Assembly: GCF_001316285.1 (NCBI RefSeq)
Contig: NZ_BBDO01000002.1
Location: 124,001-188,000 of the forward strand
Origin: Vulcanisaeta sp. JCM 16161
Lineage (GTDB): Archaea; Thermoproteota; Thermoprotei; Thermoproteales; Thermocladiaceae
Length of the DNA stretch: 64,000 bases
Direction: 5' to 3'
The number at the start of each line of letters is the position of its first letter. Position 1 is the first letter of the stretch. Made by a program: the position numbers and the translations under genes. Below are positions 38,108 to 48,511 of the stretch, piece by piece. The notes below the pieces were generated by a model. That model was not told the origin of the DNA. It saw nothing but the letters and a program-made list of their open reading frames with translations, and ran no database searches.

Positions 38108-39183
38108 TTATTCCGTAGTCTCATTGTGAATCGCCATTGACAATGCCTTCATGAGTTTTCTTTTGAAGTTTTCTGGGCTGTATCTTTCCCTGCTCTTGAA
38201 TATTTTTTTCTCTATCGAGCGTATTCTCAGCCTTACTTATTAGTTGTGGTATTTCCTCGATGTTTGTGTATCCAAGTCCGTACTTCCCCTCCTCCACTAT
38301 GTCTGTCCAGGGTCCTCCCGTCCTTGGTACTATTGGTATTGTTGCTGTGGCTATTGCGTCTAGTACGGCTATTCCGAAGTGCTCGTTTGGCTTTAGGTGT
38401 AGGTATATCGATGCGTGTTTGTATAACTCCTCCTTCGTTTTTTTCGTCTATGTCTGGCATCACGTCTATGTTGCCCACACTCCTCAGTGCCCTGGTCACT
38501 TCCCTTGATTCCCTTGAGTCTGCCCTGCCTGCCACTATGATCCTCCTCCTTATTTTTGGCGCTATTTTCATTAATTCCCTGTAACCCTTGCTCCACTCGA
38601 GCCTTCCCAGGGTTAGTACGTAGTCCTCCTTCTGTGGTATTTTGTCTATGCTTATTGTGTAGTGTGGGCTTAGTATGTACTCGAGGCTTGGCTCTATGCC
38701 CATTTTTGGTAGTAGTTTCTTGGCTAGGTTCATTGTGTACCTGGAGTTGTATATCATGAATGATCCGTCGTACATCCTGTAAATCCTGGAGAGTACCCAG
38801 AAGAGTGGTTGGTTCTTTATGTTCCCGTTCTCATCGATTATGAAGTCCACGAAGGATAGTCCGTGGAGCACTATCGGCCCCTTGCTATAGGGTATGTAGT
38901 TTGGGTGGTTGTTTATGACTAGGTCGCAGTCGCTGACGTACTTACTTAGTAAGCCCCTGAGCCTCCTATGGTTCATGTAGTTAATGAGTAGTGAGACTGG
39001 GTCGTAGGATGCCCTGAAACCCACGTCTACATGCCTCACTGGGTATTTAGGGTCAACCCTAACCTCGCCGGCAACCACGAAATCCACGGAGTGCCCAAGC
39101 TCCGTTAACGCCCTGGCCATTTGCAGGGCGTAGACCTGCCCACCACCGAGCCTTGTGAATTCCTCGAGTATACATATCCTCAT
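38108..39183 (-). CDS. Family 4 glycosyltransferase (frameshifted)
   Basis: About 358 residues, GT-B fold. The N-terminal domain begins MRICILEEFTRLGGGQVYAL with the Gly-rich acceptor loop. The C-terminal domain has EDYVLTLGRLEWSKGYRELM, then after a change near 38435 ASIYLHLKPNEHFGIAVLDA (the E-x7-E region), VPRTGGPWTDIVEEGKYGLG. A run of seven A near 38205 shifts the frame again, to RYSPENFKRKLMKALSMAIH, a typical GT4 ending, with stop at 38108. A retaining transferase for the surface glycan; sugar unknown. Confidence 0.82.
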
Positions 39184-39282
39184 TTTTGGTTTCCCAGGTC
39201 ACGTTGAGTTAATAAGCATTGACTTGCTGAGACGACATGATTAAGCTGGGTAATTAGCCCAAACCATCACTGGTGGTTTTTC

Positions 39283-39404
39283 TCACCCTGCTTTAGCACC
39301 AAGTTCCTCCCTTAAGGCCTTAAATTCACCTTCAAGCTCCTCACTCCACTTAATCCTCCGTACTTTGGCTTAGGCAGTGGTTTCTTGAATGCTTCTGAAT
39401 CCAT
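39283..39404 (-). pseudogene. Internally deleted PaREP1 remnant
   Basis: ATG 39404 opens MDSEAFKKPLPKPKYGG, matching the intact gene's MNTEALERPLPRP start. Directly after it another frame gives RIKWSEELEGEFKALREELG, matching the intact gene's last helix (RVRWGGELEEALRELKDG). About 140 residues between are missing. It lies just downstream of the intact copy, so it is a tandem duplicate reduced to its two ends. Confidence 0.65.
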
Positions 39405-39528
39405 GATTATGTATGGATTACCTAAAATGCTTAACTCCGTAGTAACAACCTGTGGCTGGGTTGAAGGTAGGCATGAACACGCCTTGATAATGGGCTAGGG
39501 CACGGATCGTGAAGGTAATTAGCGAGCC

Positions 39529-40092
39529 TTAGGACTTCTCTACCTTGTTAAGCCCATCCTTAAGCTCCCTGAGAGCCTCCTCAAGCTCACCACCCCACCT
39601 CACCCTTGGCTTCAACTCCTCAATGCGCCTAACCACCTCATTAATCATTTCCAGGACCGCCGCCGCGGCGTCCTCCCTATTCCTGAACTTCGATAGTGCC
39701 ATGTCTGGGTCTGGGCCGTTGTATTGGTAGTCGTGTAGGCTCAGGGCCAGTGCTGTGTCGGGTAGTAGGCCGGTGTGCCCAATGTCACTGAGCATCTTGG
39801 ACAACGCCATCATCCTACTCGTCGGAACCCTCGGTACAGCTCTTTCCATTAGCCACCTACGCTCCTCATCAATTCTCACCACCTTCAGCAACTTATCTAA
39901 CTCAAGCCTAAGTAGAGCCGCCAACAAGGCCCTCCATGCCTGGAATGCCTTACCAGCAGCATCCCTAACAAGGCCCCTACCCAGGAACTCAAGGGCCAAT
40001 CTAGCCTCGATCAAGGCCTCCAAAAGCCTCGCACCCACATAATCCTCAGCACTCGGCCTAGGCAAAGGCCTCTCAAGGGCTTCGGTATTCAC
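39529..40092 (-). CDS. PaREP1-family protein, subfamily B, intact copy
   Basis: 187 residues: MNTEALERPLPRPSAEDYVG, ARLALEFLGRGLVRDAAGKA then FQAWRALLAALLRLELDKLL, RRWLMERAVPRVPTSRMMAL, and the hallmark LHDYQYNGPDPDMALSKFRN, ending in a charged helix. It is the reference for the broken copies at 6481, 21885 and 39283. All-helical and HEPN-like; function unknown. The Arg/Lys-Asn-Arg-Glu-Asp block (SKFRNREDA) is shared with the copy at 21885. Confidence 0.8.
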   Translation of the reverse strand: MNTEALERPLPRPSAEDYVGARLLEALIEARLALEFLGRGLVRDAAGKAFQAWRALLAALLRLELDKLLKVVRIDEERRWLMERAVPRVPTSRMMALSKMLSDIGHTGLLPDTALALSLHDYQYNGPDPDMALSKFRNREDAAAAVLEMINEVVRRIEELKPRVRWGGELEEALRELKDGLNKVEKS

Positions 40093-40291
40093 AGCTTAAG
40101 ATATGATCAACCTCCTTAAATGCTTACCTTGCGTTAATGCTCTGTATTCTTCAGTCCACGTCTAATTCCAGTACCCTAAGTCCCTTGATTGTATGCCGAG
40201 ACTACCATGCAAGGATTTAGTGATATAATGTTGAATTATTGTGAGGACTCCCGAAGGTTAATGGCAGCTTAGCGCCGGGGCTTGTGCAGCA

Positions 40292-41067
40292 TTATTTCTG
40301 TTGCCTAAGCTTTGGGTATACGAAGACCACCTTAGCAACCATTGCGTAATACCTGAGTTTCCAGGCGTACTCAATTAGGTCCCTCCTCTTTGTTTCAAAG
40401 CCCTCCTTCTCTATTAAATCTGCAATCTCATTCATCTGCTCAATATCCGCCATCGTGTACTCATTCGGGTCCTTATCAAGTAACTGCCTAAGTCTCTCAT
40501 AGACCTCCCACGTGTAGTACTTGGTCCTCGGCACCGGTAGTAGTGTCTTCACCATGCCCCTGAGGGTCAGCGCCTCCGTCGATGTGAATATACCCTTGGT
40601 CTCCAATGCCGTTATGAGAACCTCAGAGAACTGCGTGAAGGCGTTTTCAAGCCTTTCAATCCTAGCTTCAATACCACCAATCCTACCCTCAACCCCATTG
40701 ATTCTACTTTCAATCTCATTAATCCTATTCTCGATCTTATTGATCCTATTCTCAATTCCATTAATTCTATTCTCAATCTCATTAATTCTACCTTCAATTC
40801 TATTAAACCTATCTTCAATTTTATCGAACCTACCTTCAACATTATTAAACCTCTCTTCAATTCTATTGAACGTCTTTTCAATATTATTGAACCTCTCTTC
40901 AATACTATTGAATTTACCTTCAACATGGTTGAACCTTAAATCAACATGGCTGAACCTGGACTCCACCTCCGCGAACTTCCTGCCGAGCCAGTAGCTAGAG
41001 ATGCAGTTGATGACGCAATACTCACCAACACGGCGATTATCGTAATAACATCAACCAAAGCCCACAC
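40292..41067 (-). CDS. Coiled-coil protein, possibly membrane-anchored (start frameshifted)
   Basis: At least 225 residues. From GTG 40966 some 15 consecutive heptads follow the pattern R-[FI]-N-x-[IV]-E-x (RFNRIEGRINEIENRINGIE as an example), predicting a single long coiled coil of about 105 residues, then a globular helical C-domain (SEVLITALETKGIFTSTEAL; TKYYTWEVYERLRQLLDKDP). Upstream the same frame continues WLGRKFAEVE, and a neighbouring frame from GTG 41067 reads ALVDVITIIAVLVSIASSTA, a good membrane helix, so a one-base error near 41000 may hide an anchor. Similar coiled-coil proteins of unknown function are common in crenarchaea. Confidence 0.65.
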
Positions 41068-41156
41068 CCCATTAGAAGGTAACGAACTTAGTATAAATAC
41101 CTTATTACGTCGTTTATCATTCGCGTCGGCACTATTAGTTAGTCCTGGGCTTGGAA

Positions 41157-41166
41157 ATCCTTAAAA
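41157..41166 (+). promoter_or_regulatory. TATA box for epimerase gene
   Basis: TCCTTAAAAG is centred about 29 nt before GTG 41191. Confidence 0.5.
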
Positions 41167-41190
41167 GTAAATGCGTGCATAGACGTTATT

Positions 41191-42173
41191 GTGAGGGTCC
41201 TGGTTACCGGGTGTGGTGGTTACATAGGTACGTTATTAACGCCATACCTACTTAGGAAGGGTTATACTGTAAGGTGTGTTGATAGAATGTTCTTTGGTGA
41301 TGATGTGCTTAGGCATGTAATTGGTGAGAGGGGTTTTGAGCTCATTAAGGCTGATACAAGGTCATTAAGTAAGGATGTGCTCAATGGTGTTGATGCCGTT
41401 GTCGACCTAGCGGCATTATCAAATGACCCAACAGGTGAGTTGAACCCCCAGTGGACGCTTGACATTAATTATAGGCTAGGGCCAGGTTAGCTAAGTTGGC
41501 AAGCGAGGTTGGTGTTTCTAGGTATGTGCTTGCCTCAAGCTGTAGTGTCTATGGTAGGCAAAGCGGCATAGCTGATGAGAATACTGAGCCGAATCCATTA
41601 ACGACCTATGCCAAGGCCAATTTATTGGCCGAGGGAGATGTGCTTCCACTTGCCAGTGATAAGTTCACCGTGACCGCTCTAAGGTTTGCAACCGTGTATG
41701 GACCGTCAGTTAGGATGAGGTTTGACCTCGTGATTAATGCGATGACTCTCTCGGCATTTACTGAGGGTGTTATTTATGTTGAGGGTGATGGAATGCAGGA
41801 GAGGCCCCTTGTCCATGTTATGGATGTTGTTAGGGCTGTGAATGCAGTACTTGAGGCGCCGAGCGATAGGGTTAATGGCATGGTGTTTAATGTTGGTTCC
41901 GATGAACAGAACTTCAGGGTTATTGACATGGCTAGGATCGTGCAGAGTATCGTGGGTGGTGAGGTTAGGTTTAGGGGCATGGTTGATGCCAGGAGTTATA
42001 GGGTCAGCTTCAGGCGTATTAGGGAGGTGCTGAACTTTGATGTGCTTTATAACGTGGATGATGGTGTTAAGCAGGTTTACCATGAATTAATCGTCGGGCA
42101 TTTGAGACCTGAGGATAGGTGGTTCACGGTTAAGTGGTACAAGAACTGCTTGAGCAAAACCCGAAGCTGTTAG
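41191..42173 (+). CDS. NAD-dependent sugar epimerase/dehydratase (frameshifted)
   Basis: About 327 residues, extended SDR fold. Dinucleotide motif VLVTGCGGYIGTLLTPYLLR, an acidic residue ending strand 2 (CVDRMFFGDD), VDLAALSNDPTGELN, the catalytic Ser region YVLASSCSVYGRQSG and the YxxxK pair in PLTTYAKANLLAEGD are all present. The frame changes near 41487. Substrate-side blocks ALRFATVYGPSVRMR and ERPLVHVMDVVRAV are typical of UDP/dTDP-sugar enzymes. It makes a nucleotide sugar for the glycan cluster. Confidence 0.85.
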
Positions 42174-42180
42174 ATACTTA

Positions 42181-43247
42181 TTAAGCTGTGCTAATGATAC
42201 TATTTCCCTCACCGAGTATTAAGCTATAATTACCACTACTAAGTCTAACCCTGGATCTGGGACCAATAATGCTATCAATAAGCCTGGCCCTACTCAACTC
42301 GAGTGATGCATCGTTAAGTATTAATGACCTGCTTAGGCTCCCACCATTTATTGAGGCGTTCGATTCGACATCAACGTAATGCTCAATTACCGTATCCTTA
42401 CCAATCACCGAACCCCTCCCAATGTAGGCCGGTCCGTGAACCCTACCCTCGATTACTGCTCCTCGCTCTATAATGACCCTACCATTAACCTCGCCCCTGA
42501 CCTCACCCTCAATCCTTGGCTTAGCTCATCAAGCATTAGGTAGAGTAGGTCGAGTATGTCCTGGGGTGTTCCCATGTCCTTCCACCAACTATTGGTCACT
42601 GAGTACCCCACCCTCCTGCCGTTATCGATGAACCACTGAATTAGGTCTGTTATCTCATACTCACCCCTTGCCGACGGCTTAAGCGTGCTAAAGGCCCTCT
42701 CCACATCCCTGGAGTCCCTGAACATGTATATCCCAGTCATTACCAGGCTGTTGGGTGGTGGTTCCCTGGGCTTCTCAATGAGCCTTATTACCTTACCGTC
42801 CTTAATCACGGCATTCCCAAACCTAGTTGGGTCCTTATGCTTGGTTAGTACTATGTAGACGTCGTAATCGCCCTCCCTGAACTCGCGGATAAACCTATCG
42901 AGGCCCTCACCGAAGTAATTATCGCCTAAGTGCACTATTAACTCGCCGTCCGCGCCCTCCTCAATTGCCCTGTGTATTGCATGGGCAATACCAAGCCTCT
43001 CCCTCTGCTCAACATACCTAATACTCACGCCCAGGCTTGACCCATCACCGAGCGCCTGCTTAAATAGAAAGCCTAGGTGACCAATAACCACATGGATATT
43101 GCTAATGCCATTGCTCATTAATCCCTCTATTATCCTCGTGATGAGGGGCTTACCCATTATCGGTATTAAGGGCTTCGGCAACGTATATGTCAACGGCCTA
43201 AGCCTAGTGCCTTCACCAGCAACGAGAATAATACCATTTATAGGCAT
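42181..43247 (-). CDS. Sugar-1-phosphate nucleotidyltransferase with beta-helix tail (frameshifted)
   Basis: About 355 residues. The N-terminal Rossmann-like domain has GIILVAGEGTRLRPLTYTLP and PKPLIPIMGKPLITR (NTP loop and Lys), VIGHLGFLFKQ, and LIVHLGDNYFGEGLD (metal Asp). After a change near 42520 a left-handed beta-helix tail follows (KPRIEGEVRGEV; YIGRGSVIGKDTVIEH; IIGPRSRVRLSS). This is the layout of archaeal RmlA/GlmU-like glucose-1-phosphate thymidylyltransferases. It makes a dTDP- or UDP-sugar, substrate for the adjacent convergent epimerase. Confidence 0.85.
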
Positions 43248-43269
43248 TAAATGTCTCCTTTTAGAATTA

Positions 43270-43278
43270 GTTTTAAAG
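43270..43278 (-). promoter_or_regulatory. TATA box for nucleotidyltransferase
   Basis: The minus strand reads CTTTAAAAC, centred 27 nt before ATG 43247. Confidence 0.55.
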
Positions 43279-43314
43279 TGTTTAATTTATGAAAATCGAT
43301 TTAGTATCCATAAT

Positions 43315-43323
43315 ACTTAAAAC
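43315..43323 (+). promoter_or_regulatory. TATA box for flippase
   Basis: ACTTAAAAC is centred 27 nt before ATG 43346. Confidence 0.55.
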
Positions 43324-43345
43324 ACTGAGCATGGGGATTTCGTGA

Positions 43346-44816
43346 ATGGTTAAGGAAAGCACCGTTGCCGCTGTTGTACTTAATTACCTACCAACCGCGG
43401 CCAATTACGCATTGGCTATTGCGTACATAGTTGTCTTAACGAGGTACATACCATTGACGCAGTACGGCTACTACAACGCGCTCTTCGCAATAATTAATTC
43501 AATAGGTGCCCTAATACCAATACCGGGAATTTCAGGTGCAATTGCTAGGGAAGGGGCTATTGAGTATGCCAGGGGTGGTGATGCCAAGCCCTACTTCGCC
43601 GCGATGACCTTCATGTCCCTAGTAATGGCTGTAATTTACGGCTTAATCATTGCCTTGGCAACCCCGTTATACGTAGGTAATGGCATACCCAAGTGGTTGC
43701 TTGGTACGGCGTATATCTACATCGGTACTGTGTTTATTCAGTCAATTGCGGGTGCCTGGGTCTTTACCTATGGTTGATGGGTAGGGTTGCATCTCAGGGT
43801 ATGGGATCAACTCTCAACATGCTCGTGATGAGGGCCTTTCAGGTGCTGTTAATAGTCATTATGCGCAATGTCTATGCACTGGCCATATCAGTGCTCCTGG
43901 GCTCACTGACGCAATTGCTTTATTACCTTGGCGTTGTTAAGGGCTTTGTAGATCCAAGGTCTGGCATTAACATAGTAAGACGCGGAGCAAGGGGACTTCT
44001 AGAGTTTGGTTTTCAGTCGTGGATACTTGGTTACATGGGTACGCTCAGCTTTAACCTATTAATGTACCTTGTCTATGTTTACCTTGGTCCGGGATTCACG
44101 GGGATTTACGGTCTAGCAGCCGCAATTGCGAATGCTGTGACTGCTCTAGGCCCCGCGTATCCACGGTAATGAACAGTAGGTTGTCTCAGGGACTTGGTAT
44201 TGGCATGGATGTCGCCAAGACATTCCGTGAGTATGCAATACCTTCATTCATAGCCGCGTCGTTACTAGCCCAGTTAATAGTCCTCGCATTACCTGCCCTA
44301 CCAATGATAGGCATAATTAGTGGTGAGTATGTTAGGTCAATACCCTACGCATCGGTACTACTGGGTTACACGCCATTAGCCGTCATAGCCAACGTATACA
44401 CGTCCTATTACTGGGTCATTGGCAGGGGTTGGTATGCATTACTGGCGAACTCCATTGGCCTGGGCCTTGGGGTGCTCACCTACATAGCCCTTCACTTCCT
44501 GGGTATTTACATGGCGATAGCCAGTAACTACCTGATCTACGTATTGACACTCATAGTCTTTTGGTTCAGTGAGAAGTGGAGCGTCCGAAGCATCAATGTC
44601 CTGGTCATCGGTTTGTCCCTAGTACTAACCATAATCTCCTCCTGCGCGGTGCCTCTTTTCGACCCACCAATTACCTGGCCATCAACGCAGTTGATTGCCA
44701 TGGCCATATTATTAACGGTCCTTTACCTAATTAAGCCATTGCCCAAGGCGCTGGTTAACCAGGTTCCAGGGTTTGCGAGACCAATGATCAAGCCATTTAC
44801 TAGGTCTGAGAAATGA
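43346..44816 (+). CDS. Polysaccharide flippase, MOP superfamily (frameshifted)
   Basis: About 490 residues in three frames (changes near 43770 and 44165). Polytopic Wzx/MATE-like protein. The first helix region has NYLPTAANYALAIAYIVVLT, followed by RYIPLTQYGYYNALFAIINS, the characteristic start of polysaccharide exporters. Later come SFNLLMYLVYVYLGPGFTGI and GEYVRSIPYASVLLGYTPLA. It would flip the lipid-linked glycan to the outside. Its 3' end overlaps thyX on the opposite strand by 17 nt. Confidence 0.82.
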
Positions 44817-45566
44817 GCTCCATAATTCCCTTTGGTATTTCCATGTTCCATTTGTTGAATGCATCCTTAATGCTTATTATCCTGCAGTCATTGGTGCCGT
44901 ACAAATCCTTTAGTTTGTCGATGCCCCTGCAGTAGTCTGGGTGTAGCTCGGCAGGTTCTCCCAGACCCACCTAGCCGTTATTGGGAATTTATCGACTAAC
45001 GTACTGAACATCAACCACGCAACCAACCTAATCTCATGAAAAGCCCCAAGCCCCGTCCTAAGCGGCATGAAGTTTAGGAAGAACTCCCTGGCATTCATCT
45101 GAACCCAAGCCCTACTGGCCATAGCGTTGGGTAGTAGGTACCTGGCATCCTCGGGCGCTAATCCCTCCCTAGCCTTAACGTAGGCCTGCGACGCATTGCT
45201 AAGGAAGCCGGTCCACTCACTGGCTAGGCCCGGCGGTAGTACGTAGCGTAGTTGCCCCCTTGCGTAGTCGACGTACCTCTGGCTCTCCTGCCAATAACTA
45301 GCCACCCTATGCCTAACGAGCTCATGCGTGAACGCCCTACTACCCTCAACAAGCCAACTTGCACCCATGAATTCAAGCACGCTGTGGTGCCCATCCCTCA
45401 GAAAACCCGTTATCCTCCTCTGAACAAGCTCGGGCTTCTCCCTAACCCTTTTAATGGCATCCTCAATCGAGTAGGCCCTATAAACCACGTCGGTCATCGC
45501 CGCTATCAACTCCTCACTACCCCAGGTGAGTACAAGCTCAACCCTTGGTTTAATTATACTAACCAC
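44800..45566 (-). CDS. thyX: Flavin-dependent thymidylate synthase (frameshifted near end)
   Basis: About 255 residues. It makes dTMP from dUMP using FAD and methylene-tetrahydrofolate. The ThyX signature RHRxxSxxxxSxR is present in HELVRHRVASYWQESQRYVD. GHHSVLEFMGASWLVEGSRA and LGAFHEIRLVAWLM are also family blocks. The frame changes near 44945, giving the C-terminus ELHPDYCRGIDKLKDLYGTN and stop at 44800. GTG 45566 is 27 nt after a TATA box; the GTG at 45587 overlaps the expected leader and is less likely. Confidence 0.9.
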
Positions 45567-45588
45567 ATTTACCTTTACCTCCTGCACA

Positions 45589-45598
45589 CTTATAAACC
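45589..45598 (-). promoter_or_regulatory. TATA box deciding thyX start
   Basis: The minus strand reads GGTTTATAAG, centred 27 nt before GTG 45566. Confidence 0.5.
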
Positions 45599-45639
45599 GA
45601 CACTTAATTAAAACTGGGTATGGTGTAAATTAAGCAGTA

Positions 45640-46597
45640 TTACTGCTGTTGATACAGCCAGCAAGCAACCTGCCTATTATTAACTCTTATTAACTGCGGC
45701 TCCCTCTCCTTACACACACTCATTGCGTATGGGCACCTCGGGTGGAATCTACAACCGGGCGGTGGATTCACCAGGCTTGGTACCTCACCGGTTGGTGGTT
45801 CAAGCTCCTTCCTGCCTATCGTTGGCACGGACTTAAGAAGTAACTGCGTATATGGGTGCATTGGCTTCTTAAAGATCTCATCAACATCCCCCATCTCCAC
45901 TATCTTACCTGCATACATTATGGCCACCCTATCGGATATGTAGTATGCCACGGCTATGTTATGGGTTATGAATAGGTAGGTGAGTTTCAACTGCTCCTTA
46001 AGGTCCATTAACAGGTTAAGTACCTGGGCCTGTAGTGACGCATCTAGGCGGATGTCGGCTCGTCGAGGACTATGAACCTCGGTCTCTTGATAATTGCCCT
46101 GGCTATGGCAACCCTCTGAACCTGGCCACCACTCAGCTCCCTGGGCCTCTTATTACCATGCTCCCTATAATTAAGGCCCACCATCTCCATTGCCTCCCTA
46201 ACCCTATCCTCATCGAAATGACCAAGTGGTTCTGAGATTATTTCCTTAACGGAGAGCCTCGGGTTGAGTGAGCTGTATGGATTTTGGAACACCATGGCGA
46301 CCTGCTGCCTAACCCAGGGTATCTTATCCTCAGTAACCCTCTCACCCATGAAGTAGTACTCACCACCATCAGGCCTCTCAAGCGTGACCAGTAGCTTGCC
46401 CAGTGTTGTCTTACCTGAACCACTCTCGCCAATCAGCCCAGCGTCTCGCCCTCCTCAATCTCAATGCTCACGTTATCCACTGCCCTGACCCAGGCAGGCT
46501 TCTTACCAAACAACCTATCCAATATGCCAATCTTATAGGCTAGGTAGTACTTCCTGAGGTTGACTGTCTTAACTATTGGGGCATGCCCATCACCCAC
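45640..46597 (-). CDS. oppF: Peptide ABC transporter ATPase, OppF/DppF type (frameshifted)
   Basis: About 318 residues in three frames (changes near 46437 and 46035). Walker A GESGSGKTTLGKLL, Q-loop MVFQNPYSSLNP, signature ELSGGQVQRVAIARA, Walker B FIVLDEPTSA and H-loop YLFITHNIAVAY are all visible. The C-terminal oligopeptide-type domain ends HPYTQLLLKSVPTIG with Cys-rich PPPGCRFHPRCPYAMSVCKE (possible Fe-S or zinc site). GTG 46597 is the first start after an in-frame stop. Last gene of the peptide-transport operon. Confidence 0.88.
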
Positions 46598-46636
46598 CGT
46601 AGAGCCAGCACCTAACTACCCTATTATTCACCCTTG

Positions 46637-47566
46637 TTAATTTGGGTTCCTGAACCTGCATATGTCCTTAACATATGGGCACCTCGGGTGGAACTTACAG
46701 CCGCTTGGTAGGTCTAGGAATGATGGTGGGTTTCCAGGTATTGACTGCAACTTAACCTTGCCACTAACGAACTTCGATAGGTCGGGGACACCGGCTATTA
46801 ATCCCTGGGTGTATGGGTGCATTGGCTCCCTAATAACGGACTCTATGTCCCATCCTCCATTATGCGCCCTGCGTAGAGGACTACGAGCCTCGTGGATATT
46901 ACGTAGGCAAGGCTTATGTCGTGGGTTATGAATAGGATCGCCGTCTCCATCTCCTTACTCAACTGCTTGAATAGGTTTATTACCTGTGCCTGTATTGTAA
47001 CGTCCAACGCCGACGTTGGCTCATCCGCAATGAGTATCTTTGGCTTAAGTATTAATGACATTGCAAGCACAACCCTCTGTATCTGACCACCGGAGAGTTG
47101 GTGTGGGTACCTCAGCATTATTATCTCTGGGTCTGGGAACCTGAGGTCCTTAAGGCTTGAATGGCCATTTCATAGGCCCTATCCTCACTGTATTTTTCAC
47201 CACTTCTCTCCATCCTAATCCTGGCGGCCTCCATGAGTTGGTAACCAACGGTCTTCACGGGATTGAGGCTTGTGAATGGGTTCTGCAGAATCATGAATAC
47301 GGTGGTGCCCCTGTACTTCTCCATCTCCTTCTCACTAAGCTCCAGTAGGTTGACTCCGTCAACCATTATCCTCCCAGAGACGAAGGCATTGCCTGGTAGT
47401 ACCCTGGCTATTGCCTGGCCAAGGGTTGACTTGCCTGAGCCGCTCTCACCGACGATGCCACTATCTCGCCCTTATCAACGTCCAGGTTTATATCATCAAG
47501 TACGTGGAGCTCCCCCATGACCGTCCTATAACCAACGTATAAATCTCTAATTGATAGGAGGACCAT
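46637..47566 (-). CDS. oppD: Peptide ABC transporter ATPase, OppD/DppD type (frameshifted)
   Basis: About 310 residues in four segments (changes near 47460, 47130 and 46850). ATG 47566 gives MVLLSIRDLYVGYRTVMGEL. GESGSGKSTLGQAIARVLPG (Walker A), MILQNPFTSLNPVKTVG (Q-loop), HQLSGGQIQRVVLAMSLILK (signature), ILIADEPTSALDVTIQAQVI (Walker B) and AILFITHDISLAYVIS (H-loop) follow. The tail has the same LPSGCKFHPRCPYVKDICRF cysteine cluster as OppF. It starts 11 nt after the dppC stop. Confidence 0.88.
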
Positions 47567-47576
47567 ACCCACCACT

Positions 47577-48511
47577 TCAGTACACGGCCCTACCACCTAT
47601 TATGTCCTGCAACCTATCACCAAGTAGTACAAAGCCCAGCGCAATAATAAGTATTGTTATGCTTGGGAACACGGCCCACCACCAGTACTTCGGGAATCCC
47701 CAGCTAACGCCATCAGAAGCCATCTCGCCGAGTATTGGAAGCCCGGGTTGTAAACCGACCCCTATGAAGTTAAGTATTGCCGCCGCCAGTATTACATTGC
47801 CGAAGTCGAGCATTGCATAGGCTATTATTGGGTCTATCGTGTTAATAAATAGGTACTTAAAGAAGAGCTTGATTGGCGATACCCCGTAGAGTTGGGCAGC
47901 GGCTATGTAGTCCATGGCCTTAACCCTAAGGGTCTCAGCCTGAAGAGCCTCGCGTATATTGGCCACCAAACAATTATGAAGGAGTAAATCATACCTATGA
48001 AACTAGCCTTTAGCAGTACGGACACCACTATGGCGAGTATTATGGCTGGTACTGATAGGAATGCGTCGGTTATCCTCATGAGGATCTCATCCCACCAACC
48101 GCCCAGATAACCAGCGCTAATGCCCAATGCAGCCCCAATTAGTATTGCCGAGAGCACCACGAGGAATGCCGGGTAAGCGGCGCTGTAGGGTATTGAGTAT
48201 AGGATCCTCGACAGTATGTCCTGACCCATGTAATTAGTACCCATTAGGTGAGCCCATGATGGTGGTTGGAATGCACCAGCCAGGTTTTGGGCAAATGGAT
48301 TATACGGCAGCAATACCCATCCAAGTCTTGGGTCTCTGAGGTATGCGGCCAATATCTCTAGTATTCCCTGTATTATCGACCAAATAACGAATGCGGCCAC
48401 TATGACCAGCCCGACAAGGCCGGCGGGGTCCCTGGATATCAACTTAATCCAATTCCATGCGGCTGCTGCGAATCCGCCGGCAGCCCTTCTCTCTGTTACC
48501 TGCTCTGTCAT
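47577..48511 (-). CDS. dppC: Peptide ABC transporter permease, DppC type (frameshifted)
   Basis: About 312 residues. Six predicted helices; after the first (LVGLVIVAAFVIWSIIQGIL) comes a periplasm-side loop with HLMGTNYMGQDILSRILYSI, the family's GTDxxGRD variant. A change near 47955 leads to the EAA loop (KAMDYIAAAQLYGVSPIKLF) that contacts the ATPases, and LLGDRLQDIIGGRAVY at the end. The ATG overlaps the dppB stop by 4 nt. Confidence 0.88.

Noticed and set aside
40521..40994. 157-codon plus-strand frame rich in Leu/Ile/Ser opposite the coiled-coil gene
   Set aside because: It is the complement of the R[FI]NxIEx heptad repeat, which automatically gives a repetitive hydrophobic frame on the other strand.
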